Shown here: piece after piece, positions 45,131 through 53,700 of the stretch
Position numbering within the stretch: position 1 is the first letter of the stretch
How the letters are laid out: the number at the start of each line of letters is the position of its first letter
Assembly: GCF_913063105.1 (NCBI RefSeq)
Contig: NZ_CAJXYQ010000008.1
Coordinates: 62,001-126,000 of the forward strand
From: an uncultured Draconibacterium sp.
GTDB taxonomy: Bacteria > Bacteroidota > Bacteroidia > Bacteroidales > Prolixibacteraceae
Reading direction: 5' to 3'
DNA length: 64,000 bases
Translations under genes and position numbers: made by a program
The notes under the pieces: model-generated
The model's input: the letters and a program-made list of their open reading frames with translations, nothing else
What the model was told of the DNA's origin: nothing
The model's database searches: none

Positions 45131-46621
45131 TTATGCTAAAACGCCATTCATCTCCTGCACACACGCTTTCACTTTTTTGCTTCTCAGCATTTTCAACGAT
45201 TTAAGGAAAGCATCAACAAAAGTCTTGTTAGCTTTCAGATTGCCAAAAACCGTATCGATTTCCAAAAAGCGGATAGGTTCCTGGTGCGAAAGTGCTGCTG
45301 CGCGAATTAGTTCGTTGCTAATGGCATCTTCAATGGTGTAGGTATTTCCGTTTTCATCCACTCCATCGTTATATTTACACCAGGCCGCAACCACAAAAGC
45401 TGCACGTCCAAAATTACCGCCATTTTCCAATTGTGCTTTTACTGTTGGCAGCAAAAAAATCGGAAACTTAGCCGAACTTTCTAAACAAATCCTCGAAATA
45501 AGGTCTTTAATGTAAATGTTTTGGAAGCGTTCAATTAAACTGTCTTTGTATTTTTCAAGGTCGATACCGCCCAGGTCGCCAAGTGTAGGGCTGGCTTCTT
45601 CATCCATAAAAGCACGCAGAAAAACTTTAAAATCTTCGTCGCGGGCAGCCTCGTCAATTGTATTGTACCCGTGCAAAGCTCCCAGCATTCCCAGTACACT
45701 GTGTCCGGCATTTAATAAACGCAGTTTCATATTTTCAAACGGAACGACATTCTCTACAAACTGAGCTCCAACTTTTTCCCAGGCAGGTCGTCCGGCAGCA
45801 AACTTATCTTCAATTACCCATTGAATAAATGGTTCGCAAACCACGGGCCATTGGTCGTCAATTAAAAATTCTTCCTGCAATTTTGTAATATCTGTTGCAA
45901 CGGTTACAGGTGTAATTCGGTCTACCATGGCATTCGGGAACGAAACATTTTCTTCAATCCATTCTACCAATTCCGGTTCTGCTTTTTCAACATAGTTGAG
46001 CAACGATTTTTTTGCCACATTGCCATTGCCCTGAATGTTATCGCACGATTGAATGGTACATCCCGGGAAACCCCGCTGCATACGTAATTTCATGGCTTGT
46101 GCCAAATAGCCAAATACCGTTTTTGGCGACATCGGATTTTTCATGTCTTCAACAATTACCGGGTTGCTAAAATCGAATTCACCGGTAGCTTCGTTTAGGT
46201 TGTAACCACCTTCGGTAATGGTCAGCGAAATAATTTTAATGTCAGGGTTCGCCATTTTTTCGATAACGGCAATCGGGTTTTCCGGAGCGAACAGAAATTC
46301 CACAATCGAACCAATTACTTTTGCACTTAACGAGCCGTCCAATTCTTTGGTAACTAAAGTATAAAGGCCATCCTGGTCTTTTAAAATGTTGTAAATCCGG
46401 CGGTCGTAATCTAATAAACCCACACCACAAATTCCACAATCTAAAACACCATATCGCTCCATTAATTCGTTGGTGTAATAGGCTTCGTGCGAGCGGTGGA
46501 AATTACCAACGCCAATGTGTACTATGCTTGTTTTTACTTTGTCTCTGTTGTATGATGGTTTGGAAACATTAGGTGGCATTATTGCCAGATTCTCTTGATT
46601 TAATGCTATTGAAGTTTTCAT
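45131..46621 (-). CDS. Mannitol 2-dehydrogenase / fructuronate-reductase family polyol dehydrogenase
   Basis: A 496-residue NAD(P)-dependent polyol dehydrogenase. I start at ATG 46621 (MKTSIALNQ); the in-frame ATG 46675 would add residues encoded by a repeat-like G/C-rich segment. The Rossmann start is VHIGVGNFHRSHEAYY. The catalytic signature K-x4-N-x2-H appears as KLRLLNAGH (Lys299, Asn304, His307), equal in spacing to the Lys/Asn/His set of Pseudomonas mannitol 2-dehydrogenase. The family also includes fructuronate and tagaturonate reductases; the adjacent fructokinase favours mannitol to fructose. It lies about 96 bases downstream of an NCS1-type permease gene. Confidence 0.88.
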   Translation of the reverse strand: MKTSIALNQENLAIMPPNVSKPSYNRDKVKTSIVHIGVGNFHRSHEAYYTNELMERYGVLDCGICGVGLLDYDRRIYNILKDQDGLYTLVTKELDGSLSAKVIGSIVEFLFAPENPIAVIEKMANPDIKIISLTITEGGYNLNEATGEFDFSNPVIVEDMKNPMSPKTVFGYLAQAMKLRMQRGFPGCTIQSCDNIQGNGNVAKKSLLNYVEKAEPELVEWIEENVSFPNAMVDRITPVTVATDITKLQEEFLIDDQWPVVCEPFIQWVIEDKFAAGRPAWEKVGAQFVENVVPFENMKLRLLNAGHSVLGMLGALHGYNTIDEAARDEDFKVFLRAFMDEEASPTLGDLGGIDLEKYKDSLIERFQNIYIKDLISRICLESSAKFPIFLLPTVKAQLENGGNFGRAAFVVAAWCKYNDGVDENGNTYTIEDAISNELIRAAALSHQEPIRFLEIDTVFGNLKANKTFVDAFLKSLKMLRSKKVKACVQEMNGVLA

Positions 46622-46633
46622 CTTGTTTATTTT

Positions 46634-46700
46634 TTTGCATGGAGCAGGGCGCATAGGGCAGAGCGCAAAAGGCAAAGCGCGGTGCAGTCTTGCTCCAGGT
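46634..46700. repeat. G/C-rich repeat-like spacer between permease and dehydrogenase genes
   Basis: A run of related words (gggcgcat, gggcagagcgc, aaggcaaagcgcgg) is bounded by ggagca (46640-46645) and tgctcc (46693-46698). It contrasts with the AT-rich surroundings and would fold in mRNA between the two genes. It is a further intergenic repeat type in this window. Confidence 0.5.
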
Positions 46701-46717
46701 GTTATACTTTGTTTTTA

Positions 46718-48520
46718 TTATTTATTGGTTGCCATTACGGGTTCTGTGGCAACTTCGGCGTTTGCCGAGTTAAACGATTCTTGTTTGGTGTTCGCTTTTT
46801 CGAAAGCAGCTTTGCTAAGTGCCTTTTTGCGAAGCAGGTTCCAATAGGCAAAGGTGAAATAGCCAATGGTGCAGAAGAATGCGTACTTATGGAAAATATC
46901 TTTGTTCAGGTTGTAGGCTTCCAGGTCGGCGCTTCCGAACATAGTTACAGATGCTAAAGTTATAATAACCAACAAACATGCAATTGAGGCATAACTTAGT
47001 ACCCGTGAGAAAACAGAGGAGTCTTTAACTTCCACTTTTTCGTATTTTGCCTTATCTTCCTGGTAGGCTAAAATATTGGCTTGCAACTGTTGTTCTTCCT
47101 TAATTTCTTCCGTGTAGTCTTTTGTAGCTCCATTGTATCTTGCTAAAATAGTATACAATAGCAGTGTAAAAAACCATGCCGGAATAAACAGGTAGTAAAA
47201 CGACATTATATCTAAAGCGTTTAGTCCAAAGCCTAAAACAAGCCCCGCAATCCACGAAATAATGGCAGGCTTGCTGGTAATCATTTTTTTGTAGTAAGCC
47301 CAATACCTGGTTAAACCGATTTTTGGAAAAAGGAAATGTTCAGCAAAAACAATGGCTCCAACCGGAACAACCAATAAGCCGGCGTAGGTTAGCATTGGCA
47401 ACATTTTTCCAAATACAAAGGGGAAACAGGCAATAATTACAGTAAATACACCAACTATTAGAGTAGTTTTACGGCGTGAGTGATTCGAAAAGATTGCTTG
47501 AGCAGCCAGTCCTGCACGGTAAAGATTAGCGTTGGCAGTTGTCCATCCGGCAACAATTACAATCACAAACCCCGAAGCACCAAGAGCGTAATAAGCCACA
47601 TCGCCGGGGTCTAAAGCAACCACCGGTTGGTTAAGTAAAACACCCGCACCTGCTCCCATAATTCCGGCAGCAATCCAGGCAATGTAGTGCCCGAAAAGCA
47701 TTCCAAAGCTGGAATAAAGGCCATAGCTGGCTTTTTTTGCGTAACGGAAAATTGCCATATCAATTAATCCAACGTGGGTGATGGTGTTGGCAGCCCAGGC
47801 AAAACCAATAACCTCAAGCAAACCAATTCCCGACTCTCCCGTGTTGGTTACTCCTTTCCAAATAGAAACATCGCCAATTCGAACAAATTCGCTAAAACTC
47901 GAAATAGAAGTAGAGCCGATTACGGAATGCGCCAATGCGGGAAGCAGGGCCAATGCACCGGCAACAAAAAGGGTAAATAGCCAGGGAGCGCAAATACTCG
48001 AAAAATCGGCAACGGTATTAAAGCCGTAAATGGCAACAAAAACAACAACAATTCCAACAGCTACTACAATTAATAAGAACCATACATTTGTTGAATACCA
48101 ATTTAATTGTGCTGGAATTCCGAACAGAAACCTTACAGCTGAGGAGGAAACGGTTATCATTGCCGCAGAAATTACGGTAAAAATTATCACGTTTGCCCAG
48201 TTGTAGAGTTTGGTCATCGAATCGCCTGCAATTTTATTCAGGTAAGTGTACAAACTCAATCGGGTTTGAACCGCAATAGGAGAGGTAAGGAAAGTCCAGC
48301 TTAGCACAGCCAGGATATTTCCGATAAGTAGTCCGAAAAGAATGTCGCGCGTGCTTGCTCCAAGCGAAACAAAGGTAGCGCCAATAACAAATTCAGTTGC
48401 TGCAACATGTTCTCCGGCGTAAAGACCGGCAAAGTGTTTCCCTCCATGAAGTTTATGCCGTGCTATGGGCAGCTGTTCTTCATCCAGGTGGTCGAAGTTT
48501 TGTTTTGATTCGTTTTTCAT
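46718..48520 (-). CDS. NCS1-type (purine-cytosine permease-like) transporter, candidate polyol uptake system
   Basis: A 600-residue inner-membrane transporter with about 12 hydrophobic helices. The N-terminal GGKHFAGLYAGEHVAATEFVIGA, cut here at the family-like AGEHVAATEF, and LSLYTYLNKIAGDSMTKLYNW resemble NCS1 permeases of the LeuT fold, which normally carry nucleobases, allantoin or thiamine. It is longer than most, with a charged cytoplasmic stretch (about 455-500, KDYTEEIKEEQQLQ) before two more helices. Its location between a porin-like gene and mannitol dehydrogenase plus fructokinase genes, with no nucleobase enzyme nearby, suggests a sugar alcohol as substrate. That would be unusual for NCS1; a nucleobase function remains possible. 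Confidence 0.78.
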   Translation of the reverse strand: MKNESKQNFDHLDEEQLPIARHKLHGGKHFAGLYAGEHVAATEFVIGATFVSLGASTRDILFGLLIGNILAVLSWTFLTSPIAVQTRLSLYTYLNKIAGDSMTKLYNWANVIIFTVISAAMITVSSSAVRFLFGIPAQLNWYSTNVWFLLIVVAVGIVVVFVAIYGFNTVADFSSICAPWLFTLFVAGALALLPALAHSVIGSTSISSFSEFVRIGDVSIWKGVTNTGESGIGLLEVIGFAWAANTITHVGLIDMAIFRYAKKASYGLYSSFGMLFGHYIAWIAAGIMGAGAGVLLNQPVVALDPGDVAYYALGASGFVIVIVAGWTTANANLYRAGLAAQAIFSNHSRRKTTLIVGVFTVIIACFPFVFGKMLPMLTYAGLLVVPVGAIVFAEHFLFPKIGLTRYWAYYKKMITSKPAIISWIAGLVLGFGLNALDIMSFYYLFIPAWFFTLLLYTILARYNGATKDYTEEIKEEQQLQANILAYQEDKAKYEKVEVKDSSVFSRVLSYASIACLLVIITLASVTMFGSADLEAYNLNKDIFHKYAFFCTIGYFTFAYWNLLRKKALSKAAFEKANTKQESFNSANAEVATEPVMATNK

Positions 48521-48565
48521 GATTATTATGCTTTTGAAGTTATATTAAAAAATTGAATTGTTGAA

Positions 48566-49378
48566 TTAAAAAATGGCAATCGCCAATTGAAGTGCACCTT
48601 TCCCAGATTCAGGATTCCAGAATGCCGTACCCGTTACGGGAAACTTTTTTGATAGAAATTCCACGTCGTGACTAACAGTCAGGCCCAGGTTTACAATATT
48701 CGTACTTTCGCTGTAAAATGTTTTCTCGGTGGTAAACGAGAATGCACCACCAGCAAATAAGGTAATACTGGTTTCATTTTGAGGGAATAACTTGTAGCGC
48801 ATTTCAACATAATTGGAGTAAGAATTGGTGTCCGAGCCATCGTCTTCCACTTCAAAATCGGCACCGTTGCCAAATAAAATGGTACTCCAGTAAAAGGTTA
48901 ATGGAATATTTTCCGATACGGTGTATTCAAAAACCACATCAACAAAGTTTGGAGAGGTGTACTTGTTGTAGCTAAAAATGTCGTAGTTCTCGTAATTGCT
49001 GTAATTATTGTGGCTTATAAGACTTGCGTTAAAATTGTTGGTGAAATTGTATTTGGTGTAATACGAAAATTCTTTGTATTCGCCACTGTAACTTGCGCCA
49101 CCCCAAAGTCCTGCAATAAACTTTTTATTGTTCGAAACATATTCAATGCTCGATGCCATCATTATACCCGGAGTAACCACAAAGCCATGCCACAGGTGCA
49201 TGTTTTTAAGTTCAAGATTTACGCTAAAATTATCGGCAATTGAAGTTTCGTCTTGTGCATTTGCCATGTATGCACCTAAAAGAATAAGTATTAACAAGTG
49301 TGCTGATGACAAACATGATTTTTTAAAGCGTAATAATTGGGTTTTAACTTTTTGGGTTTTTGTTACCTGTAAGTTCAT
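48566..49378 (-). CDS. Putative outer-membrane beta-barrel (TorF-like porin)
   Basis: A 270-residue exported protein. A long basic N-region leads to a hydrophobic core and a cleavage site near YMANA-Q (about residue 42). The mature part is made of alternating aromatic/hydrophobic strands (FIAGLWGGASYSG, FSYYTKYNF, FVDVVFEYTV, PLTFYWSTILFG, YVEMRYKLF, TSITLFAGGAFSF) and ends in AIAIF with the terminal Phe typical of outer-membrane barrels. It resembles putative porins of the TorF/Gcw_chp type. It is the first gene of the leftward operon, 45 bases before the NCS1 permease, so it probably admits the same solute. Confidence 0.75.
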   Translation of the reverse strand: MNLQVTKTQKVKTQLLRFKKSCLSSAHLLILILLGAYMANAQDETSIADNFSVNLELKNMHLWHGFVVTPGIMMASSIEYVSNNKKFIAGLWGGASYSGEYKEFSYYTKYNFTNNFNASLISHNNYSNYENYDIFSYNKYTSPNFVDVVFEYTVSENIPLTFYWSTILFGNGADFEVEDDGSDTNSYSNYVEMRYKLFPQNETSITLFAGGAFSFTTEKTFYSESTNIVNLGLTVSHDVEFLSKKFPVTGTAFWNPESGKGALQLAIAIF

Positions 49379-49441
49379 AATCCTATGGTTTAAATGTTTT
49401 ATGTGATAATTTTATAAAGCGTTAAAAGTACGTTAGTTCAG

Positions 49442-49474
49442 CAAATGTATGAAAATATTTTTCTCATATCCAAA
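49442..49474 (-). promoter_or_regulatory. Promoter of the porin-permease-dehydrogenase operon
   Basis: On the minus strand TTTG (49474-49471) and TACATTTG (49449-49442) are exact matches to the Bacteroidota -33 and -7 boxes with a 21-base spacer. Initiation would fall near 49435, 57 bases before the start codon of the porin-like gene. Confidence 0.7.
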
Positions 49475-49538
49475 ATAAATCGAAATAATATTTCTTTTGA
49501 GTTTGAATAAGTCCCATATATAAAGGGTTTTGTGTGGT

Positions 49539-49552
49539 ATGTTTTATAACAT
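49539..49552. promoter_or_regulatory. Palindrome ATGTT-n4-AACAT, candidate operator of the Nudix regulator
   Basis: A perfect 5-4-5 inverted repeat lies between the two divergent promoters, 65 bases upstream of the leftward -33 box. Its place in the regulator/operon spacer makes it a reasonable binding site for the adjacent Nudix-winged-helix protein, but AT-rich DNA yields such dyads by chance. Confidence 0.35.
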
Positions 49553-49655
49553 GTGTTCTTGTCGGTGTTAATTGGTTATGTGTTTATGTTTAATTTCTAA
49601 ATGTTGGAAATAGTTAAATATACGTTTAATAATAAAAGTGCTTGTTTAGAAAAAA

Positions 49656-49687
49656 TTGGAACTTAATGAGTTTAGTTTATATATTTG
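49656..49687 (+). promoter_or_regulatory. Promoter of the Nudix-type regulator gene
   Basis: TTGG (49656-49659) and TATATTTG (49680-49687, an exact TAnnTTTG) are separated by 20 bases. Initiation near 49694 would lie downstream of the first in-frame ATG (49642) and upstream of ATG 49729, which decides the start of the regulator gene. Confidence 0.6.
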
Positions 49688-49728
49688 TGTTAGTTTTAAG
49701 TAGGGGTAAAAACGTTAAAAAAACGCTT

Positions 49729-50457
49729 ATGGATTTTCGTAAAATTCCAAATATTTCGGTTGACTGTGTTGTTTTTGGTTTTGCAAACGATGGGATTAGT
49801 ATTCTTTTATCGAAACGGATGTTGCACATGCACGATGATAAGTATCCGGTTATTGACGATTGGGTGTTAACAGGCGATCATGTGCTAAAAAGTGAACGGC
49901 TCGACGAATCGGCAGAGCGTATTTTTAGTGAGCTTGCAGGGCTGGGCAATATTTATAAAAAACAGTTCCGCACTTTTGGAAATCCTGAGCGTATTAAAAA
50001 CGAAAAAGATTTGCTGTGGTTAAAAAGTCGCGGTGTAAACCCACGTGTTATGTCGGTAGCCTATTATTTTTTGTTGCCTCTTTCAAAAATTCGGATGAAC
50101 CATGAAAGTGTAAAATGGTATCCTCTGAATAAATTACCACAGCTGGGATTCGACCATCAGGAAATTATTGAGCGGGCATTTGTCGATTTAAAACAAAGGG
50201 TAATGACCGAGCCTGTTATTTTTGAGTTTTTAGACGATAAATTCACTCTGAATGAATTGCAGCTTGCCTACGAATCGGTATTTGGTATCGAAATAGATAA
50301 CCGCAACTTTCGTAAAAAAGCAATTAGTAAAACCTACATTGTGCCGCTTGACGAAAAGCGGGTAGTTGGCGGTTCAAAAAAACCATCGAATTTGTATATG
50401 TTTAGCCGCGATATATACGATAAAACGGGGAATAAGAATTATATTATAAATATTTGA
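49729..50457 (+). CDS. Nudix-winged-helix transcription factor (NrtR/AraR-like)
   Basis: A 242-residue regulator starting at ATG 49729 (MDFRKIPNISVDCVVFGF); the longer frame from 49642 overlaps the promoter and adds an unlikely hydrophobic leader. The N-terminal Nudix-like domain (about 1-145) begins ISVDCVVFGFANDGISILLSKR and contains DWVLTGDHV and ESAERIFSELAGL. That last segment lacks the full GX5EX7REUXEEXGU catalytic set, so it is a sensor rather than a hydrolase. The winged helix (about 160-230) has FTLNELQLAYESVFG and NRNFRKKAIS. Nudix-type regulators control sugar genes in Bacteroidota (AraR of Bacteroides thetaiotaomicron), so control of the divergent polyol operon is likely. Confidence 0.88.
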   Translation: MDFRKIPNISVDCVVFGFANDGISILLSKRMLHMHDDKYPVIDDWVLTGDHVLKSERLDESAERIFSELAGLGNIYKKQFRTFGNPERIKNEKDLLWLKSRGVNPRVMSVAYYFLLPLSKIRMNHESVKWYPLNKLPQLGFDHQEIIERAFVDLKQRVMTEPVIFEFLDDKFTLNELQLAYESVFGIEIDNRNFRKKAISKTYIVPLDEKRVVGGSKKPSNLYMFSRDIYDKTGNKNYIINI

Positions 50458-50482
50458 CGCAATATATCTGCTTATTATATTG

Positions 50483-50526
50483 AAAGCCCCGCCTGGAAAA
50501 TCCTTACCAAGCGGGGCTTTTTTTTT
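50483..50526 (+). terminator. Intrinsic terminator of the Nudix regulator gene
   Basis: A perfect 10-bp stem aaagccccgc (50483-50492) / gcggggcttt (50511-50520) is followed by six more T residues. It lies 26 bases past the stop codon. Confidence 0.9.
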
Positions 50527-50532
50527 GTGCAA

Positions 50533-50694
50533 TAAAAAAGGGAGACCTCTGCCTCCCTGTTTTCTGAACTAACTAAACCTAATCTATGAAAAAAAATTGT
50601 TTCTGCTTTCTGTTGTTTTTTGTTTTCATTTCAAAGTAAGCGATAATTGGTGTGCCCGGCATAACTGAATCGATGAAATGAGCTATTTTATCGG
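50533..50694 (-). repeat. Copy B of the duplicated intergenic block, directly after the HTCS gene
   Basis: Near-identical to 43445-43622 over about 130 bases (see that entry), differing by a ~10-base deletion inside the CTAACTAATCTAACC region and single-base changes. On the minus strand it begins 15 bases after the HTCS stop, passes CATAGATTAGGTTTAG (50588-50573) and ends in a gggag/ctccc hairpin (50557-50540) followed by six T residues, so it can terminate the HTCS mRNA. The two copies follow unrelated genes. Confidence 0.75.
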
Positions 50695-50708
50695 TGGAAC
50701 AGGTAATT

Positions 50709-53700
50709 TTACAATCCCTTTAAATACTCTTTTGGGGTTTTTCCGTGGATTTTTTTAAAACACTTGCTAAAATAAGAATGGCTGTTGAATCCAACTTTAA
50801 ACGCCACTTCATCAACATTAAAGTTTTGCGATGCCAGTAAAGCAGTAGCTTTTTTTATCCGTACCATATTTACATATTCTGATGCCGAATGGTTGGAAAT
50901 TTGTTTCAATTTCCGGTGCAACTGGCTGCGGCTTAGGCCCATTTCTGAAGCTAATATATCTACAGTGAAGTTTTCGTTTACAAGATTTTCTTCAATAATG
51001 GCATTAATTTTATTCAGGAAATAGTTGTCGAGGCTACCCACATCAATGGACTGCTTGCTTATAAATCGTTTGGCGTAGCTTTCCTGAAGCCGTTTGCGTT
51101 GATTGAGCAGGTTGCTTATCCGGGCTAAAAGTACTTGTTCTTCAAAGGGTTTTGAGATATAGGCATCGGCACCTTTATCGAGCCCAATGGAGGTATTTTC
51201 TGCCGATGATAATGCGGTTAACAGAATAACCGGTATATGGCTGGTTTCAATCTGAGATTTTAGGGTTTGGCAAAACTCAAAGCCATCCATTTTGGGCATC
51301 ATTACATCTGAAATAACCAGGTCGATGTTATTCGATTTCAGCATTGCCAGACCATCTTGCCCGTTTTCGGCAAAAAGTACCTTGTAAAAATTAGTTAACA
51401 GGCCAACAATGTATTCGCGTAAGTCTTTGTTGTCTTCCACCACCAAAACAGTAGTGTTGCTGTTGGCTTCAGGTACTTGCTGTGCAGTGTTCTCGTTAGC
51501 CTCCCACGATTCAATATTCTTAACTTCCTCGTGACTTTGGTACATAATTTTTTGGGCCTTTTGTTTGGTGGGCAATTTTACCGCAAAACGAGTGCCTTTT
51601 CCAACCGTGCTTTGAACAATTATAGTACCGCGGTGCATCAGGGTAAAATCTTTACAAAGGTTTAATCCAATTCCGGTGCTGTTTTCTTTCGAGCTATTAT
51701 TTTTTCCGTGTTCAAAACGTTCAAATACTTTAGGTAAATCATCTCCACTAATGCCTTGTCCGCTGTCCAGAACGGCAATTTCAACAAAATCTTCTTTTTC
51801 CAACTCACCAAAACTCAGTTGGTTTGAAAAGAAACTCTGCCGGTCTGATGAATTTGTGGCAAGACTCACCGTTATATTTCCGTTGGTTGGCGTGTATTTA
51901 AATGCATTAGATAGCAGGTTGAATATTATTTTATCCAGCTTTTCTTCGTCCACTTCAATTATTTGGGAGCTGGTGGAATAGTTAAACGAAAATGTAATAT
52001 TTTTTGCGCGTGCCTCTTCCGAAAAATTCAAGACCCGATCGTTAATGAATTGAACCAGATTAGTTTGACTGATGCTGAGTTTTTCCAAACCCTTTTCGGC
52101 TTTGCGTAAATCCATTATTTGGTTGATGAGCTGCAACAGCCGGTTGGTATTTCGTTTAACGGTATCAAGTTGTTTGTGCTGTACATCGGTTAAATTGGAT
52201 GCAGTTAACAGTTGTTTAACCGGACCGTTAATTAAGGTAAGCGGAGTTCTGAATTCATGCGAAATATTGGTGAAGAATTTCAGCTTCATTTCGTTTAACT
52301 GCTCTTCTTGCTCGTGTTCCATCTTTTCAATCAGCAAGTCCTTTTTCAATTTCGATCGCTCTCTGAAAAAGCGGATAATAAGCACAATAATAACCAGTGT
52401 AACCAGTAAATAAAAGCTTAGGGCATATTTTGATTTGTACCAAAATTCCTGAATAACAATGGTAATGCTGGCTGGTTCTTCATTCCATATTCCATCGTTG
52501 TTGCTGGCTTTAACTTCAAAACGATATTCGCCAGCCGGAAGATTAACAAAACTGGCCGTGCCTTTATTGTTGTTTTGCACCCAGTTATTAATGTAATTGC
52601 TTAGCCGGTAGGTAAATTCATTTTTATCGGGCAACAGGTAATTGTCGGCTGAAAAAGTAAAACTCAGGTTCGTTTCTTCGGGGGCTAAAATAATTCTTTC
52701 GTACTGGTTAACAACGGTTTGCATCGGAACAATGCTACGGTTATTTACAATAATTTTTGTTAGCAGCACATTGGGGGGGCGTTGGTTAGTTTGTATGGGT
52801 TTCGGCTCAAGCTGGCTAAAACCATTGGTTCCGCCAAAATAAAGATTACCCTGGCGGTCTTTAAAAATAGCATTGGGATTAAACAAGTTGCCCTGGATAC
52901 CATCGTTTAGCACAAACCTTCGCGACGAATTATTTTCGGTATTGTACAGGATCAAACCATCGTTACTCGTTATCCAGATGTTGCTAAACGAGTCTTCAAT
53001 AATACCATAAACATCTTTATTTTTCAGCAAATCGTTGGCGGTAAAAATATGTACCGAATCCAATTGCGGATCGTAAATGTTTACACCATTTCCTCCGGTA
53101 CCCATCCAGATTTTACCATCGCTAAGTTCGGTGATAAAATAAAAACTCTGGCTGCTGGTTTTATGTTTGCTGTTTTGGTGAATATTGAAGAGAGTGCTTT
53201 TGCCGCTAGGCAGATGAATGCGGGTAACTCCTTCAAGCGTACCCACCCATAAATTTTTGTTTGAATCTTCGGTCAGGGCTCTGCAGTTGTTGTTAAGCAA
53301 TTGTGCAAAGGGCTCTTTTTCGGAAGAGAAACTGATTTCTCCGGTGCTGAAATGATAAAAATTAATACCGCCCAGATTGGTGCCTATCCAAACTCCGGAG
53401 TCCGATTCACAAAGCGAGTAAACTTCGGGCGATGCCACATGTTTGCCATCGTTGGCACCTGCAGGAAAATGAAAAAAGCTTGCCTGGTCTGCAGGGCGGT
53501 AAAACAAGCCGTTAAAAGCCGAGCCTATCCATAGTCCTCCATACCTGTCAACCAGCATAGTTTTAATATCAATAATTCCTTTTTGCTTCCGTATCTGGAT
53601 AGGGGAGAACGTTGATGTTTCCGAATCAAATAAATTTAATCCAAAAAGTTCGGTTCCCACAAAAAGTCTCCCATCGGTGCTTTGGGCAAAAGAGCTAACC

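Noticed and set aside
46622-46675. Upstream ATG extending the mannitol dehydrogenase by 18 residues
   Set aside because: The extra codons come from the G/C-rich repeat-like spacer and are absent from the family N-terminus.
50586-50639. 17-codon plus-strand frame MKKNCFCFLLFFVFISK in repeat copy B
   Set aside because: Copy A shifts frame after ten codons, and both lie on the strand opposite the T-run-bearing terminator; not supported as a peptide gene.
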